Below, piece by piece: positions 9,211-18,313 of a stretch of DNA of 64,000 nt (its first letter is position 1; each line of letters starts with the position of its first letter). Both the position numbers and the translations under genes were made by a program. The stretch covers positions 798,930 to 862,929 of the forward strand of contig NZ_VOGO01000001.1 of assembly GCF_007923355.1 (NCBI RefSeq). The letters run 5' to 3'. The DNA is from Falsiphaeobacter marinintestinus (lineage in GTDB: Bacteria > Pseudomonadota > Alphaproteobacteria > Rhodobacterales > Rhodobacteraceae). Under the pieces are notes generated by a model that did not search any database, was not told where the DNA came from, and saw only the letters and a list, made by a program, of their open reading frames with translations.

Positions 9211-9735
9211 ATGAAAACTAAGATCTGGACTCCCCTAATAATCACTGCAGCCGCGCTTGCATCCTGTGACACTACGGAAAACGGAGATCCGCATCAATCG
9301 CGCGAGTCGTTTGAATTGTCAAAAGAAGTCGAGCTAACGAATAAGGGGAAAACCTATTCCAATATGGTCGCGTACCCCACAACCTTTACCATTTCGTCGC
9401 CGGACAACAACGACGCCAACGCGCGAAACACAAACCTGCCCTGCGCATTGTCCAGTGACACTTTTACGGCAACCATAACCACGCCCGCCAAGCTAAACTT
9501 GCCAACCTATGGACAAAGCACTCCGCCAGTCATGATCAAGTGCATTGACGGGGAGCGGGAAATTGAAAAAACCGTCAAAGTTACCAACCTGACTCAACTG
9601 TCTTATTCCGGTGAAACCGCCAGCGCTCTGCTTTTTACTGGAGTCGTCGGCATTGCGCTCACACAAGCGCAGGCCAGCCAACGCGATAAAACCAAAGATA
9701 TTTACGGTTATCCACCGCAAGTTTCGCTACAATAG
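9211..9735 (+). CDS. Hypothetical lipoprotein
   Basis: A 174-residue protein I do not recognise. The amino terminus is a lipoprotein signal peptide: MKTK, a hydrophobic stretch, then the lipobox LASC with C19. This predicts a lipid-anchored periplasmic or outer-membrane protein. The middle is polar and rich in Thr, Ser and Asn. A hydrophobic stretch ALLFTGVVGIAL lies near residue 145. The gene and the AT-rich 90 bases before it are clearly lower in GC than their neighbours, which suggests recent acquisition. It converges on the VIT-family gene, and a weak stem (9734-9740/9756-9762) joins the two ends. Confidence 0.65.
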   Translation: MKTKIWTPLIITAAALASCDTTENGDPHQSRESFELSKEVELTNKGKTYSNMVAYPTTFTISSPDNNDANARNTNLPCALSSDTFTATITTPAKLNLPTYGQSTPPVMIKCIDGEREIEKTVKVTNLTQLSYSGETASALLFTGVVGIALTQAQASQRDKTKDIYGYPPQVSLQ

Positions 9736-9753
9736 TGTCTTTCAAGACGACGT

Positions 9754-10464
9754 TTAGACACTGAACAACGTCCCGACAAAATAGGCGATCCCGGCTGCGA
9801 CGCCTCCAATCAGGAAGGTTTCCAACCCGGATCGCCACCACGGGGCCAGTGACCAGCGGCTTTTGAATGCGCCTATGGCGAAAAAAACGGCCATGGTCAT
9901 CCAGGCCGAAACAACAAAAGCGTTTGGCACCCCGAAAATGAACGGCAACAGCGGGACCATGCCCGCAATGAGAAAGGCAATGAACGTGGCGATGGCCGCC
10001 CGCATCGGGTGGGGATCGACACCGCCAAGCCCGTATTCCCCTTCCAGCATCAGTGCAATCCAGTTTTCCTTGTTCTTGATGATGTCGTCCGTCGCTTCCT
10101 CCAACACGCCGCCCGACAGGCCTTTTTGAGCGAGGATCTCGCGGACCTCCAGCCGTTCGCCATCGGGAAACTTGCGGATATGGCGCTCTTCGATAGCGCG
10201 GATGCGCTTGACGTTGTCGACTTCGGCCTTGGTGCCCGAGTAATTGCCCGCCGCCATTGAAAATCCGTCAGCCAGGACATTGGCAATGCCCAGCGCCACG
10301 ATGATAAACGGTGACAACCCGGCCCCCGCGACACCTGCGACAATGGCAAAGGTGGTGACCGAGCCATCAATCGCGCCGTAAACCACATCGCGCAGAACCC
10401 CGCGGCCCGACGGGTCGCTGATGCGGTCCCGGATTGCTTCGGGTTCATGACTATGATCATGCAT
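9754..10464 (-). CDS. VIT1/CCC1 family transporter
   Basis: A 236-residue inner-membrane protein of the vacuolar iron transporter / CCC1 family, which moves Fe2+ or Mn2+ out of the cytosol, probably by proton exchange. The family entry motif VVYGAIDGSVTTFAIVAG lies at about residues 27-44, followed by GIANVLADGFSMAAGNY. A charged helical loop (about 75-145, EERHIRKFPDGE ... MLEGEYGL) separates it from three hydrophobic segments at the end. That layout matches VIT1, where the loop holds metal-binding glutamates. The His-rich amino terminus (MHDHSHE) may also bind metal. Confidence 0.85.
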   Translation of the reverse strand: MHDHSHEPEAIRDRISDPSGRGVLRDVVYGAIDGSVTTFAIVAGVAGAGLSPFIIVALGIANVLADGFSMAAGNYSGTKAEVDNVKRIRAIEERHIRKFPDGERLEVREILAQKGLSGGVLEEATDDIIKNKENWIALMLEGEYGLGGVDPHPMRAAIATFIAFLIAGMVPLLPFIFGVPNAFVVSAWMTMAVFFAIGAFKSRWSLAPWWRSGLETFLIGGVAAGIAYFVGTLFSV

Positions 10465-10529
10465 GGCGCGCTCCCTGGCTAGCTGATTGCCAGATTAGCG
10501 CTGATTAACGGCTGCGCCCTTGCGAAAGA

Positions 10530-11360
10530 TCAAGAGAATGGCTTTTGCCAGATCATTTCCACCGGGGCGATCCGGTCTGCCCTGATGTTGGCGACCATGT
10601 TGCCGACTTTGGCCGCCGTATTTGCGCCCATCACCAGATGTAGCCCAAGCGGTGGAGGCCCAGCGGCCGCGGCCTGGCTGGCAGCCACACGCGCAAAGAA
10701 ATCCTTCGCAAAATCTGTACGGTCGGTTTCCGAAATCGGCTGAAATCCGGCAGCGGTCAGTTCAGCTCGATACGCCCCCGGTGCCGAGATCGCGTTCTGA
10801 TCCGGCGCGCTGGCCCATGGCAGCGGGTACTCAAGCGGTTCGTCGCTGGTCAGCATCACGTCATAGATCGCAAACCGCCCACCGGGGCGCAACACACGCC
10901 GGGTTTCGCTGATAAGTCGCGCCTTGTCGGCAATGTTCATACCGACATGGATCATATAGGCCGCGTCAAAGCTGGCGGCGTTGAACGGCAGATCCAGAAT
11001 GCTGCCCTGTGTCAGCGTCACCTTGTCGCTCAACCCGGCCATTGCCGTCAGCGCTGTGCCTGTGTCGACAAACTCCGGTGTCAGATCGATGCCCGTCACC
11101 TGCGCCCCGGTGGCGTGGGCCGTAAATCGGGCGGGCCCACCCAAACCGCAGCCCAGATCGATCACCTTGCTGGCCGGGCCCAGATCAAGCGCCGCAATCA
11201 ACGGCTCGGTGGCCAGACGCCCGCCGATGTGGAATTCGTCAACCGGGGCCAGCAGGTCGATCTCAAGCGGTTCGGTCGCGCCCAGCGCGGCCAGACCGGT
11301 ACGGATGCGATCCAGAAGCCCCCCTTGGGAGTAATGCTCTTCCACCGATTGCGTTGCCAT
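10530..11360 (-). CDS. Class I SAM-dependent methyltransferase
   Basis: A 276-residue methyltransferase with a Rossmann fold. Motif I is VIDLGCGLGGPARF (about residues 67-80), motif II the acidic GIDLTPEF, and the post-motif III region RVLRPGGRFAIYDVM. The overall pattern resembles sarcosine / dimethylglycine and ubiquinone-type small-molecule methyltransferases. The substrate cannot be read from sequence. The ATG at 11360 is chosen over the longer frame to 11423 because homologues begin near MATQSVEEHY. It lies about 50 bases after ycjF on the same strand and may be co-transcribed with it. Confidence 0.8.
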   Translation of the reverse strand: MATQSVEEHYSQGGLLDRIRTGLAALGATEPLEIDLLAPVDEFHIGGRLATEPLIAALDLGPASKVIDLGCGLGGPARFTAHATGAQVTGIDLTPEFVDTGTALTAMAGLSDKVTLTQGSILDLPFNAASFDAAYMIHVGMNIADKARLISETRRVLRPGGRFAIYDVMLTSDEPLEYPLPWASAPDQNAISAPGAYRAELTAAGFQPISETDRTDFAKDFFARVAASQAAAAGPPPLGLHLVMGANTAAKVGNMVANIRADRIAPVEMIWQKPFS

Positions 11361-11412
11361 GTGCCTGCCCCTTGTTTGCGCCACGCAACCTAGCACAGAC
11401 AGCAGGCCAGAC

Positions 11413-12411
11413 CTAACGCGCAACCAGACCTGTCAGAGCGCGTTTTATGATCGACCGGATCGATGGCCTGTGGCGGGGCGAAAACGGCAGCGGGCGACAA
11501 ACCTCCATCGCGGCGACACCCACCCGGGCGCTGAGCGCGCCGTTGACCAGACCTTCGCCAAACCGGCGCGACAGTTTGCTCAGGATCGATCCGCCAAGGA
11601 TCGGTTCCAGCAGATCGTCGCCCACCGCAACGGCCCCAGTGGCCACAAGATGCGAAAACACAGCCCGCGTCAGCCGCCAACTGCCAATGGTGCCTGACCG
11701 CCCACCGTAAATCTCGGCCACCTTGCGGATCATCCGAAGGCTTGAGGTCAGCGCGGTTGCGACATCCGCCAATGCCAACGGCACCAGCGCGGTGACCGTC
11801 GCAACCTGCCGCGCCGCAGCTTCGACCTCGGCCCGGGCAGCGGCGTCCAGCGGAGCAAGCAATTCATCTTCGGCAAGCGCCAGAACGGCCGAGGCGTCGA
11901 ATTGATCGTCCAGACGCTCTTTCAGCCGCTCGCGACCCCAGCGGGTTTCTTCGCGCCCCTGATACAGCGCCATCAGGCGGTCGGCGACAGCTTTGGCCTT
12001 GGCCAGATCTGCCTCGGCCAACGCCGTGTCCGCGGCGCGATGCAGACCATCGATGCGCCGCAAACGCCCAAGGGCTGCGATTTCACGCAAGGCGATCAGC
12101 AACAGAACCACCACAAACGCCGCGACAAGACCGGTCACCGCCCAGCCCAAAATCGGCGCGCGTTCCATCAGACGTGCGGCAAAATCCCAGGCCGCAACCG
12201 AAATCATGGCCCCCACAACCGCCCCGGCCAGCCCCCAGAACCACCGCGTCAGGCGCGACGGGCGGGCCGACGCGATTTTGGCCGCTGCTTGCATCGCGGC
12301 CCCATCGGGCGCCGGGACTGTCAAATCCGGAACCGGCGGCGCGTCAGCGACGTTCGGTGCCGGCGTGTCGCTTTTATCTTCAAGATCGAACAACATCGGG
12401 CCTTGGGTCAT
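11413..12411 (-). CDS. ycjF: TIGR01620 / YcjF-type membrane protein (DUF697)
   Basis: A 332-residue membrane protein of the YcjF family, usually found beside the YcjX GTPase, with no proven function. After a proline-rich cytosolic lead (about 1-60) come two hydrophobic segments (about 60-85 and 95-115), then a long helical region and the DUF697-like carboxy-terminal half. The start overlaps the acetyltransferase stop by 4 bases (12408-12411). The conserved pairing with ycjX two genes upstream supports the call. Confidence 0.82.
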   Translation of the reverse strand: MTQGPMLFDLEDKSDTPAPNVADAPPVPDLTVPAPDGAAMQAAAKIASARPSRLTRWFWGLAGAVVGAMISVAAWDFAARLMERAPILGWAVTGLVAAFVVVLLLIALREIAALGRLRRIDGLHRAADTALAEADLAKAKAVADRLMALYQGREETRWGRERLKERLDDQFDASAVLALAEDELLAPLDAAARAEVEAAARQVATVTALVPLALADVATALTSSLRMIRKVAEIYGGRSGTIGSWRLTRAVFSHLVATGAVAVGDDLLEPILGGSILSKLSRRFGEGLVNGALSARVGVAAMEVCRPLPFSPRHRPSIRSIIKRALTGLVAR

Positions 12412-12857
12412 TTTTCGGCCTCCTCCTGCGTCCAGACATAAGTAATGTCGGGCAGGTTTTCTTCGTTGTCCGACCCGTCACCGCGTGCCTTTTCCACGAA
12501 ACCCTGACGCAAATAGAACCGCTGAGCCCCTTCATTGGCCTCAAACGTGTGCAGTTCCAGCCGCTTGACCGCTTGCTTGGCTGCGTTCAGCAACTGCCGC
12601 CCGACGCCGCGCCGCCCGATGTCCGGCGACAGATACAGCGCAACAATTTCTTCCCCGTCACGGGCCAGAAACCCGGCGATCTGATCATCAACTTCGGCCA
12701 CGGTCACCCAGCCGCGTTCGATCATCGTGCCGCAGAAGGCGATCGTTTCGGCCCCTGTGTAAAGATCCGGCATCCATTCGGTATCGCGCTGAAAATCGTA
12801 CAGAATGTCCCCCAAACTGCCCGCATCCGTGGATCTTGCTGGTCGCACATTGGCCAT
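12408..12857 (-). CDS. GNAT family N-acetyltransferase
   Basis: A 149-residue GNAT acetyltransferase starting MANVRPARSTDAG. The acetyl-CoA binding motif A is IGRRGVGRQLLNAA, matching the R/Q-x-x-G-x-G/A pattern, and motif B includes NEGAQRFYLRQGF. The acceptor substrate is unknown. The ATG at 12857 overlaps the ycjX stop as TGATG, and the stop overlaps the ycjF start, so it is a tightly coupled middle gene of a three-gene operon. A longer in-frame extension to 12983 would run inside ycjX and is rejected. Confidence 0.85.
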   Translation of the reverse strand: MANVRPARSTDAGSLGDILYDFQRDTEWMPDLYTGAETIAFCGTMIERGWVTVAEVDDQIAGFLARDGEEIVALYLSPDIGRRGVGRQLLNAAKQAVKRLELHTFEANEGAQRFYLRQGFVEKARGDGSDNEENLPDITYVWTQEEAEK

Positions 12858-14272
12858 CACAAACGATCCCCAATCAAAAACTGCGCGGCCCGGTCCAGCC
12901 GGATATGCGGCGGGCCAACCCCAGGGCTTAGCGTCAACTGCGCCGGAGCAAAGCGCATGACCTGATAATCGGCGTCCAACCAACTTGTCGCGCCCTCGCG
13001 TGCCGGCCCCAGCAATTGCGTCGGGTCCTCGGGCAGTTCACCGGGGTAAAACGCGGCGTCCTTGCCACTGTCCAGCAACCGCCCACGCACACAAGGCAGT
13101 TCGCGGCCATCATGACTGTGCATTTCTTCGGTGGTGGCCCGCAGGGCAGCCAGCGACAAGGCGGTGGTATCGGCCCCGGCAAATTGCGCCCGGTCGCGGG
13201 CATCCCGGATCAGCGCCTCCATGATCGCGGTCAGCCGGGGATGCTGCAGATGGTGTAGATGATCGGCCTTGGTTGCGGCAAACAGGATTTTCTCAACCCG
13301 CTTGCGCCCCAGAAGCTGGGACAGGAACGCATTGCGCCCGGGACGGAACGCCCCAAGAATTTCGGCCATGGCCCGGCGCAGATCTTCAACCGCTTGCGGG
13401 CCAGAATGGATCGCCCCCAAAGCGTCCACCAACACCACCTGCCGGTCAATGCGCGAGAAATGATCGCGAAAGAACGGATTCACCACCTTTGATTTATAGG
13501 CTTCGTACCGGCGCTCCATCTCACGATGGAGGCTGCCGCGACGCGACGATTCGACAAATGGGATCGGCGCAAAGGTCAACACGGGTGAGCCCGCCAGATC
13601 ACCCGGCAACAGGAACCGTCCGGGCGTGCAGCGATAATACCCCTCTTTGCGCGCAATCTGCAGATAGGCCGTAAACCGTTTGGCCAGATCCTGCGCCAGC
13701 GGTTCGTCATGACGGGCGGTCGGATCAACGGCACGGGCGCGCTCAATATACCCTTGCGCGCTGGCCCGTTTGTCCAGCCAGGACAGGGTGTCGGACGCCC
13801 ACTGATCATAAGTTTTATCCAGCAACGCCAGATCCAGCAGCCACTCACCGGGGTAATCGACAATATCCAGATGGATGGTACGCGGCCCCTGCAACCCTGC
13901 CAGCAACCCCGATGGACGGACCCGCAGCGACAGACGCAGCTCCGAAATCGCCCGTGTGCTGTCGGGCCATTCCGGCGTTTGCGAGGTCAGATTGCCATAG
14001 TGGGTTTCATAATCGAACCGCGCGATGGTGTCGTCTGGCTGTGGTTGCAGAAACGCGGCATCAATCCGCCCCTCGGGCACCGCTGCCAAACCCGGCATCC
14101 GCCCCCGATCCAGCAGGTTCGCGACCAGCGACGTAATGAACACGGTCTTGCCTGCCCGTGCAAGGCCAGTAACCCCCAGCCGGATGACAGGTTCAAAGAA
14201 CGCTTCGGAAATTCGGTCGCCGACGCCTTCGGCGCTGCGCAAGATCCCGTCTGCCAGTGATGAAATGACCAA
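12857..14272 (-). CDS. ycjX: YcjX family P-loop GTPase-like protein
   Basis: About 471 residues of the YcjX (DUF463) family, a P-loop NTPase linked to stress responses whose role is unsettled. The Walker A motif GLARAGKT is close to the amino terminus and the HLDIVDYPGEWLLDL segment includes the DxPG switch. I place the start at TTG 14272 with AGGACA upstream. The frame stays open to 14374, but that would overlap the truA start on the other strand. Order ycjX, acetyltransferase, ycjF with overlapping ends indicates one transcript. Confidence 0.85.
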   Translation of the reverse strand: MVISSLADGILRSAEGVGDRISEAFFEPVIRLGVTGLARAGKTVFITSLVANLLDRGRMPGLAAVPEGRIDAAFLQPQPDDTIARFDYETHYGNLTSQTPEWPDSTRAISELRLSLRVRPSGLLAGLQGPRTIHLDIVDYPGEWLLDLALLDKTYDQWASDTLSWLDKRASAQGYIERARAVDPTARHDEPLAQDLAKRFTAYLQIARKEGYYRCTPGRFLLPGDLAGSPVLTFAPIPFVESSRRGSLHREMERRYEAYKSKVVNPFFRDHFSRIDRQVVLVDALGAIHSGPQAVEDLRRAMAEILGAFRPGRNAFLSQLLGRKRVEKILFAATKADHLHHLQHPRLTAIMEALIRDARDRAQFAGADTTALSLAALRATTEEMHSHDGRELPCVRGRLLDSGKDAAFYPGELPEDPTQLLGPAREGATSWLDADYQVMRFAPAQLTLSPGVGPPHIRLDRAAQFLIGDRL

Positions 14273-14372
14273 TGCGCTGTCCTGCCCCGTTCGTTCCCGC
14301 CAAGATAAGCACAGTCTCAGCCCGCGCCAAGCAGGACTTGCCCAAACCGAACGTGCGTTGTAACAGCGCGCC

Positions 14373-15149
14373 ATGCCGCGTTTTGCCCTGAAAGTCGAAT
14401 ACCATGGCGCCCCCTATGTCGGGTGGCAGCGCCAAAAAGACCACCCCTCGGTGCAGGGCGCGATTGAAGACGCCCTGTCGCGGCTGGAACCCGGGCCGCA
14501 TAAAATTGCCGCCGCCGGGCGCACCGATGCGGGCGTGCATGGCCTTGGCCAGGTCGCGCATTGCGATCTGACCAAAAACTGGAATCCCTTCCGTCTGTCC
14601 GAGGCGCTGAACTATCACCTCAAACCCCAGCCCATCGCCATCGTGGGCTGCGCGCAGGTGGCCGCCGATTGGCACGCCCGGTTTTCCGCACTTGAACGGC
14701 ACTATCTGTTCCGCATTTTGATGCGTCGCGCCCCCGCGACCCACGACAACGGGCTGGTCTGGCAAGTTGGTCATAACCTGGACGTCGCCGCGATGCAGGC
14801 GGGCGCAGACCTGTTGATCGGACACCACGATTTCACAACGTTCCGGTCAACGATCTGTCAGGCCGGCAGCCCGCTCAAAACACTGGACGAACTGCGCATC
14901 GAGCAGGTTGACGGCTTTACCGGCCCCGAAATCCATTTTCATGTCCGCGCCCGGTCGTTCCTGCACAATCAGGTGCGCAGCTTTGTCGGAACACTGGAAC
15001 GCGTCGGCGCCGGATCGTGGTCACCAGAAGACGTGCAGACCGCGCTTGAAGCCCGAAGCCGCTCAGCCTGCGGTCCGGTTTGCCCACCGCACGGGCTGTA
15101 TCTGGCCCACGTCGCCTATTCCGACAATCCGTTTCCTAAAGCGTCGTAA
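14373..15149 (+). CDS. truA: tRNA pseudouridine synthase A
   Basis: A 258-residue TruA that makes pseudouridine at positions 38-40 of the tRNA anticodon arm. The catalytic aspartate is D52 in the invariant GRTDAGVH motif. The duplicated TruA fold is complete, with [15 protein letters not shown] in the second half. It is divergent from ycjX by about 100 bases. Its last 14 bases overlap the end of the convergent acyl-CoA ligase gene. Confidence 0.95.
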   Translation: MPRFALKVEYHGAPYVGWQRQKDHPSVQGAIEDALSRLEPGPHKIAAAGRTDAGVHGLGQVAHCDLTKNWNPFRLSEALNYHLKPQPIAIVGCAQVAADWHARFSALERHYLFRILMRRAPATHDNGLVWQVGHNLDVAAMQAGADLLIGHHDFTTFRSTICQAGSPLKTLDELRIEQVDGFTGPEIHFHVRARSFLHNQVRSFVGTLERVGAGSWSPEDVQTALEARSRSACGPVCPPHGLYLAHVAYSDNPFPKAS

Positions 15150-16953
15150 CCGCCGGATCAGCGTCGTCATAAAGCCGGTCCAGCAACGCCTTGCGCCGAG
15201 TCAGAACACTGCGGAAATTCAGGTTCCCCTTGGCCGTGACCTCGCTATCGGCCATCGACGGCGGTTCTGACAGAACAATGGCGCGCGCAATCCGGTTGGC
15301 GCTACCGCTGATTTCTCGGTCGCGCTCGGCCAGACGACGATGAATTTCACCCAGCAACAGCTTGTCGTTCAATGCTCCGTCCTGTTCGCCCGTGCCAAAT
15401 CCTTCAGCCTGCAACTGCGCCATGTTTGGGAAGATCATCACCCCGATCTGGTCGCGATCCGCCCCGGTTATGACCAGATCTGCGGCCAGAGGCGCAAGAC
15501 ACCCCAGCATATCCAGCCTGAGCTGCGCAGCACGCACCCATGTACCGGTCAACAGCTTGAAATCCTCAGATATTCTCCCGTCAAAGCGCATGCCCTTGTT
15601 CATGTCATCAGGATCGACAAACTTCATTGCGTCCCCCGTGATAAAGAACCCTTCATCATCAAACGCCTCGGCGGTCTTGTCCGGATTGCGGAAATACCCC
15701 GGCATGATGTTCGGCCCCTTTACCCGCACCTCGCACCGCTGGTCTGCATCCGGGATTAGCTTGATCGTGGCCCCTGGCACCGGCACACCGACAATGCCCG
15801 ACCGATCCGCCGGTTCCTGCTGGATCAGCGTGGCAGGCGCGGTTTCAGTCAGGCCCCAGGACGATGTCATCAGGGGCACCTCGCCTTTGACTTCCATCGC
15901 CATGGCTTCCAGCCCACCCCAAACCTCTTGCGGCAGCGACGCTCCGGCGTAGAAAATCATGTCGAGATCCGTAAAGAACGTCTCGCGAAACGCGGGATCG
16001 GCGCGCATAGCCTCAAGCAGCATGGCAAAGCCGACGGGGACGTTGAAGCAAATGCTGCTCGACTTCATCGACAGGTTTTCGACCGTACGATCAAACAGAC
16101 CCTTCACCGGCTTGCCATCATCAATATACAGAGACCCGCCATTGGCCAAAGCGAGATTGAAGTTATGCGACCCGCCAAAAACATGATTCCACGGCAGCCA
16201 GTCCACCAGAACGGGCGGGCGATCCTTCAGAAACGGCAGTGAATCGGTGATCATCGACTGGTTGGTGCAGAGCATCCGATGCGTCGTCAGCACGCCCTTG
16301 GGCGCCGAGGTCGACCCCGAGGTCATTAGGATCTTGGCGACCGTATCCGGCGTGACCGCATCAAACGCCGCATCTGCGGCGGGTCCGCCCGCACCGTTCA
16401 ACAGCTCATCAAATGCTGTCACCCCCGCCCGGCCATGCGTGCGGCTGGCGACCACCTCGATCCCGTCCAATGCGTCCAGCGCAAGCGCCTCTCCATACTG
16501 ATCCGCATCAACGACATAGGCCATCGCGGGCTGGATCAGCTCGATCGCGTGGCGCAGACGGCCATGCGCGCCGTGGATCAACGCATACTGCTCGGCCACC
16601 GGCACCGTCGGAATACCCGCATATTGCCCCGCCAAAGCCAGCAATCCGTGATCTATCCCATTGCCGGACATGATCAGGATCGGCGTATCGCCATTCAGCC
16701 CGCGCGCCAGCAGGGCACCGGCCAAATTGCGCACCTTCTGCAGCGCCGAGGCATAGCTTTCTTCACGCCATCCGGCCCCGCTACGTTCGGCCAGAAATAC
16801 CCGCTCTGGCGTCTCATCGGCCCAGCGGCGCAACCAGTCGCCGGTGCGTGGCACAGACGGGCTTAGCTCATAAGCAGATTGCAACAGGATCGTACCGTCG
16901 GCGCGGTCTTCGCGCCGCACCGAATGTGGGCGGAAATTGGTGGTTCGTTTCAT
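15136..16953 (-). CDS. Feruloyl-CoA synthetase-like AMP-forming ligase
   Basis: A 605-residue ANL-superfamily acyl/aryl-CoA ligase that activates a carboxylic acid with ATP and CoA. The P-loop-like AMP motif is [16 protein letters not shown] (about residues 209-224), with [11 protein letters not shown] for the adenine pocket and GDAMKF plus [11 protein letters not shown] in the hinge. The length and motif variants resemble bacterial feruloyl-CoA synthetases rather than acetyl-CoA or fatty-acid ligases. It overlaps the upstream marR gene by 4 bases, so the regulator probably governs it and may sense its CoA product. No enoyl-CoA hydratase or vanillin dehydrogenase follows, so the substrate could be another hydroxylated aromatic acid. 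Confidence 0.8.
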   Translation of the reverse strand: MKRTTNFRPHSVRREDRADGTILLQSAYELSPSVPRTGDWLRRWADETPERVFLAERSGAGWREESYASALQKVRNLAGALLARGLNGDTPILIMSGNGIDHGLLALAGQYAGIPTVPVAEQYALIHGAHGRLRHAIELIQPAMAYVVDADQYGEALALDALDGIEVVASRTHGRAGVTAFDELLNGAGGPAADAAFDAVTPDTVAKILMTSGSTSAPKGVLTTHRMLCTNQSMITDSLPFLKDRPPVLVDWLPWNHVFGGSHNFNLALANGGSLYIDDGKPVKGLFDRTVENLSMKSSSICFNVPVGFAMLLEAMRADPAFRETFFTDLDMIFYAGASLPQEVWGGLEAMAMEVKGEVPLMTSSWGLTETAPATLIQQEPADRSGIVGVPVPGATIKLIPDADQRCEVRVKGPNIMPGYFRNPDKTAEAFDDEGFFITGDAMKFVDPDDMNKGMRFDGRISEDFKLLTGTWVRAAQLRLDMLGCLAPLAADLVITGADRDQIGVMIFPNMAQLQAEGFGTGEQDGALNDKLLLGEIHRRLAERDREISGSANRIARAIVLSEPPSMADSEVTAKGNLNFRSVLTRRKALLDRLYDDADPAVTTL

Positions 16954-17438
16954 GTCTCGCTCCCCTCCGGATATTGCCGGATTCCTTCCATGACGCTGAT
17001 CAGAACGTCTTTTGTCGCTTGGTCCAGGTCTCTGAACATCCGGGCTTCGTGCCCGCGCACGGCAGCCAGGGCTTGCCCGTGCAGCCGGTGTCCGGTCAAC
17101 GTCGCGTTTAACGCATAGGCTCTGCGATCTGTCGGCACCCGGTTGCGTACGATCAGGTCGCGGCGCTCCAACTCATCAATAATGACCACAAGATTGGGAC
17201 GCTCAACCGCCAGCGCATCGGCCAGCTGCGCCTGCCGCAACCCGGGGTTGTCGACGATCAGCGTCAACGTCGAAAACGTCACCATGCGCAGCTCAAAAGG
17301 CTTTAGCGTCCGGTTCACATCGGCCTGAATGACGTTGAACGCGCGTTTCATGTGATAGCCCGCAAATTCGCGCAGCGTCGCATCAGACACATGCGGGGCT
17401 TCGACCCTGTCGGGGTACACCTGAACTGGTTTTTTCAT
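16950..17438 (-). CDS. MarR family transcriptional regulator
   Basis: A 162-residue MarR-type winged-helix dimer. The recognition region is LRQAQLADALAVERPNLVV (about 68-86) and the wing DRRAYALNATLTG follows. The first gene of a two-gene unit with the aryl-CoA ligase (ATGA overlap), it resembles FerC/HcaR-type repressors that are released by a hydroxycinnamoyl-CoA product (inference). The ATG at 17438 follows AAGGAG, which decides the start over the longer frame to 17507. An imperfect palindrome at 17541-17561 about 100 bases upstream is a likely operator. Confidence 0.87.
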   Translation of the reverse strand: MKKPVQVYPDRVEAPHVSDATLREFAGYHMKRAFNVIQADVNRTLKPFELRMVTFSTLTLIVDNPGLRQAQLADALAVERPNLVVIIDELERRDLIVRNRVPTDRRAYALNATLTGHRLHGQALAAVRGHEARMFRDLDQATKDVLISVMEGIRQYPEGSET

Positions 17439-17540
17439 CGCCTCAACCGCTCCTTGTTTCGACCTTTGGATCAGAGGCGTACGCACTTGGATGGCCACGC
17501 CTGTCACAGCATGGCACCCACAGATTCGATACCTCCCTTA

Positions 17541-17561
17541 ATAGTTATGTACTATAACCAT
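17541..17561. promoter_or_regulatory. Candidate MarR operator
   Basis: Arms ATAGTTAT (17541-17548) and ATAACCAT (17554-17561) match at 7 of 8 positions around a 5-base spacer. The site lies in the gap between the hydrolase gene and marR and has the size and AT-rich character of MarR-family operators. The assignment is inferred. Confidence 0.5.
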
Positions 17562-17577
17562 ATCGATACGGGAAGCC

Positions 17578-17610
17578 AAAAAACGGTAAGGCCAGCGTTC
17601 AAGCTGGCCT
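17578..17610 (-). terminator. Terminator after the gentisate operon
   Basis: A perfect 8-bp stem (17589-17596/17603-17610) with a 6-base loop lies just past the hydrolase stop. On the minus strand it is followed within a few bases by a run of six T, the form of a Rho-independent terminator. Confidence 0.65.
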
Positions 17611-17614
17611 CAGG

Positions 17615-18313
17615 TTATTCAGGATCGGAGAGGGTCAGAGCGATCGGGTCCAGCCCGTCGATACCCCCGGTGATCTTGTCGCCGGGTTTGACCGGGCCAA
17701 CCCCAGCAGGGGTTCCCGTCAGGATCAGATCACCGGGCTGCAAATGGTAGAACCTGGACAGATGCTCCACGATCTCGGGGCAACTCCACACCATCTCGCG
17801 CAGGGTCGCATCCTGACGGGTCTCACCGTTGACCTCTAGATGGATCCGCTGATCCGCTACCTCGCCAAAGTCAGCCGCCTTGGTCAGCGGTGACAAAACG
17901 GCCGAGTTTTCAACGTCTTTACCCAGATCCCAGGGGCGGCGGTTGTCCTTGCCATCCTGCTGACGGTCGCGCCGGGTCATGTCCAGACCACTGCAATAGC
18001 CATAGATCGCGTCGGCAGCCTCGGCTGTGCTTGCGCGGAACACCGGCTTGCCGATGGCAAAGCCCAATTCCATCTCATAGTGAAAGTTCTCGGTGCCCGG
18101 CGGAAATGGCACGGTCGATCCACTGGCCAGCGCATGGCGCGCGGCCTTGGTGAAATACCACGGAGCTTCGCGATCCACCTCGCCCCCCATTTCGGCAGCG
18201 TGCGCGACATAATTCCGCCCCACGCAGAACACACGGTTTACAGGATAGGCCGCCGTTTCGCCGTTTACAGGCAACCCAAAGACCGGGGCGGGATCAAACA
18301 GATACTGGGTCAT
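17615..18313 (-). CDS. Fumarylacetoacetate hydrolase family protein (likely fumarylpyruvate hydrolase)
   Basis: A 232-residue FAH-fold hydrolase. The metal-binding acidic set is visible in FHYEMELGFAIGKP (E-x-E) and the aspartate of GYCSGLDMTRRDRQ, with CVGRNYVAHAAEMG near the start and LTGTPAGVGPV near the end. Its start overlaps the stop of gentisate 1,2-dioxygenase by 4 bases. In the gentisate pathway ring cleavage gives maleylpyruvate, isomerised to fumarylpyruvate, which this enzyme class splits to fumarate and pyruvate. No maleylpyruvate isomerase sits beside it, though a DinB-like protein lies at 23.1 kb. Confidence 0.85.
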   Translation of the reverse strand: MTQYLFDPAPVFGLPVNGETAAYPVNRVFCVGRNYVAHAAEMGGEVDREAPWYFTKAARHALASGSTVPFPPGTENFHYEMELGFAIGKPVFRASTAEAADAIYGYCSGLDMTRRDRQQDGKDNRRPWDLGKDVENSAVLSPLTKAADFGEVADQRIHLEVNGETRQDATLREMVWSCPEIVEHLSRFYHLQPGDLILTGTPAGVGPVKPGDKITGGIDGLDPIALTLSDPE

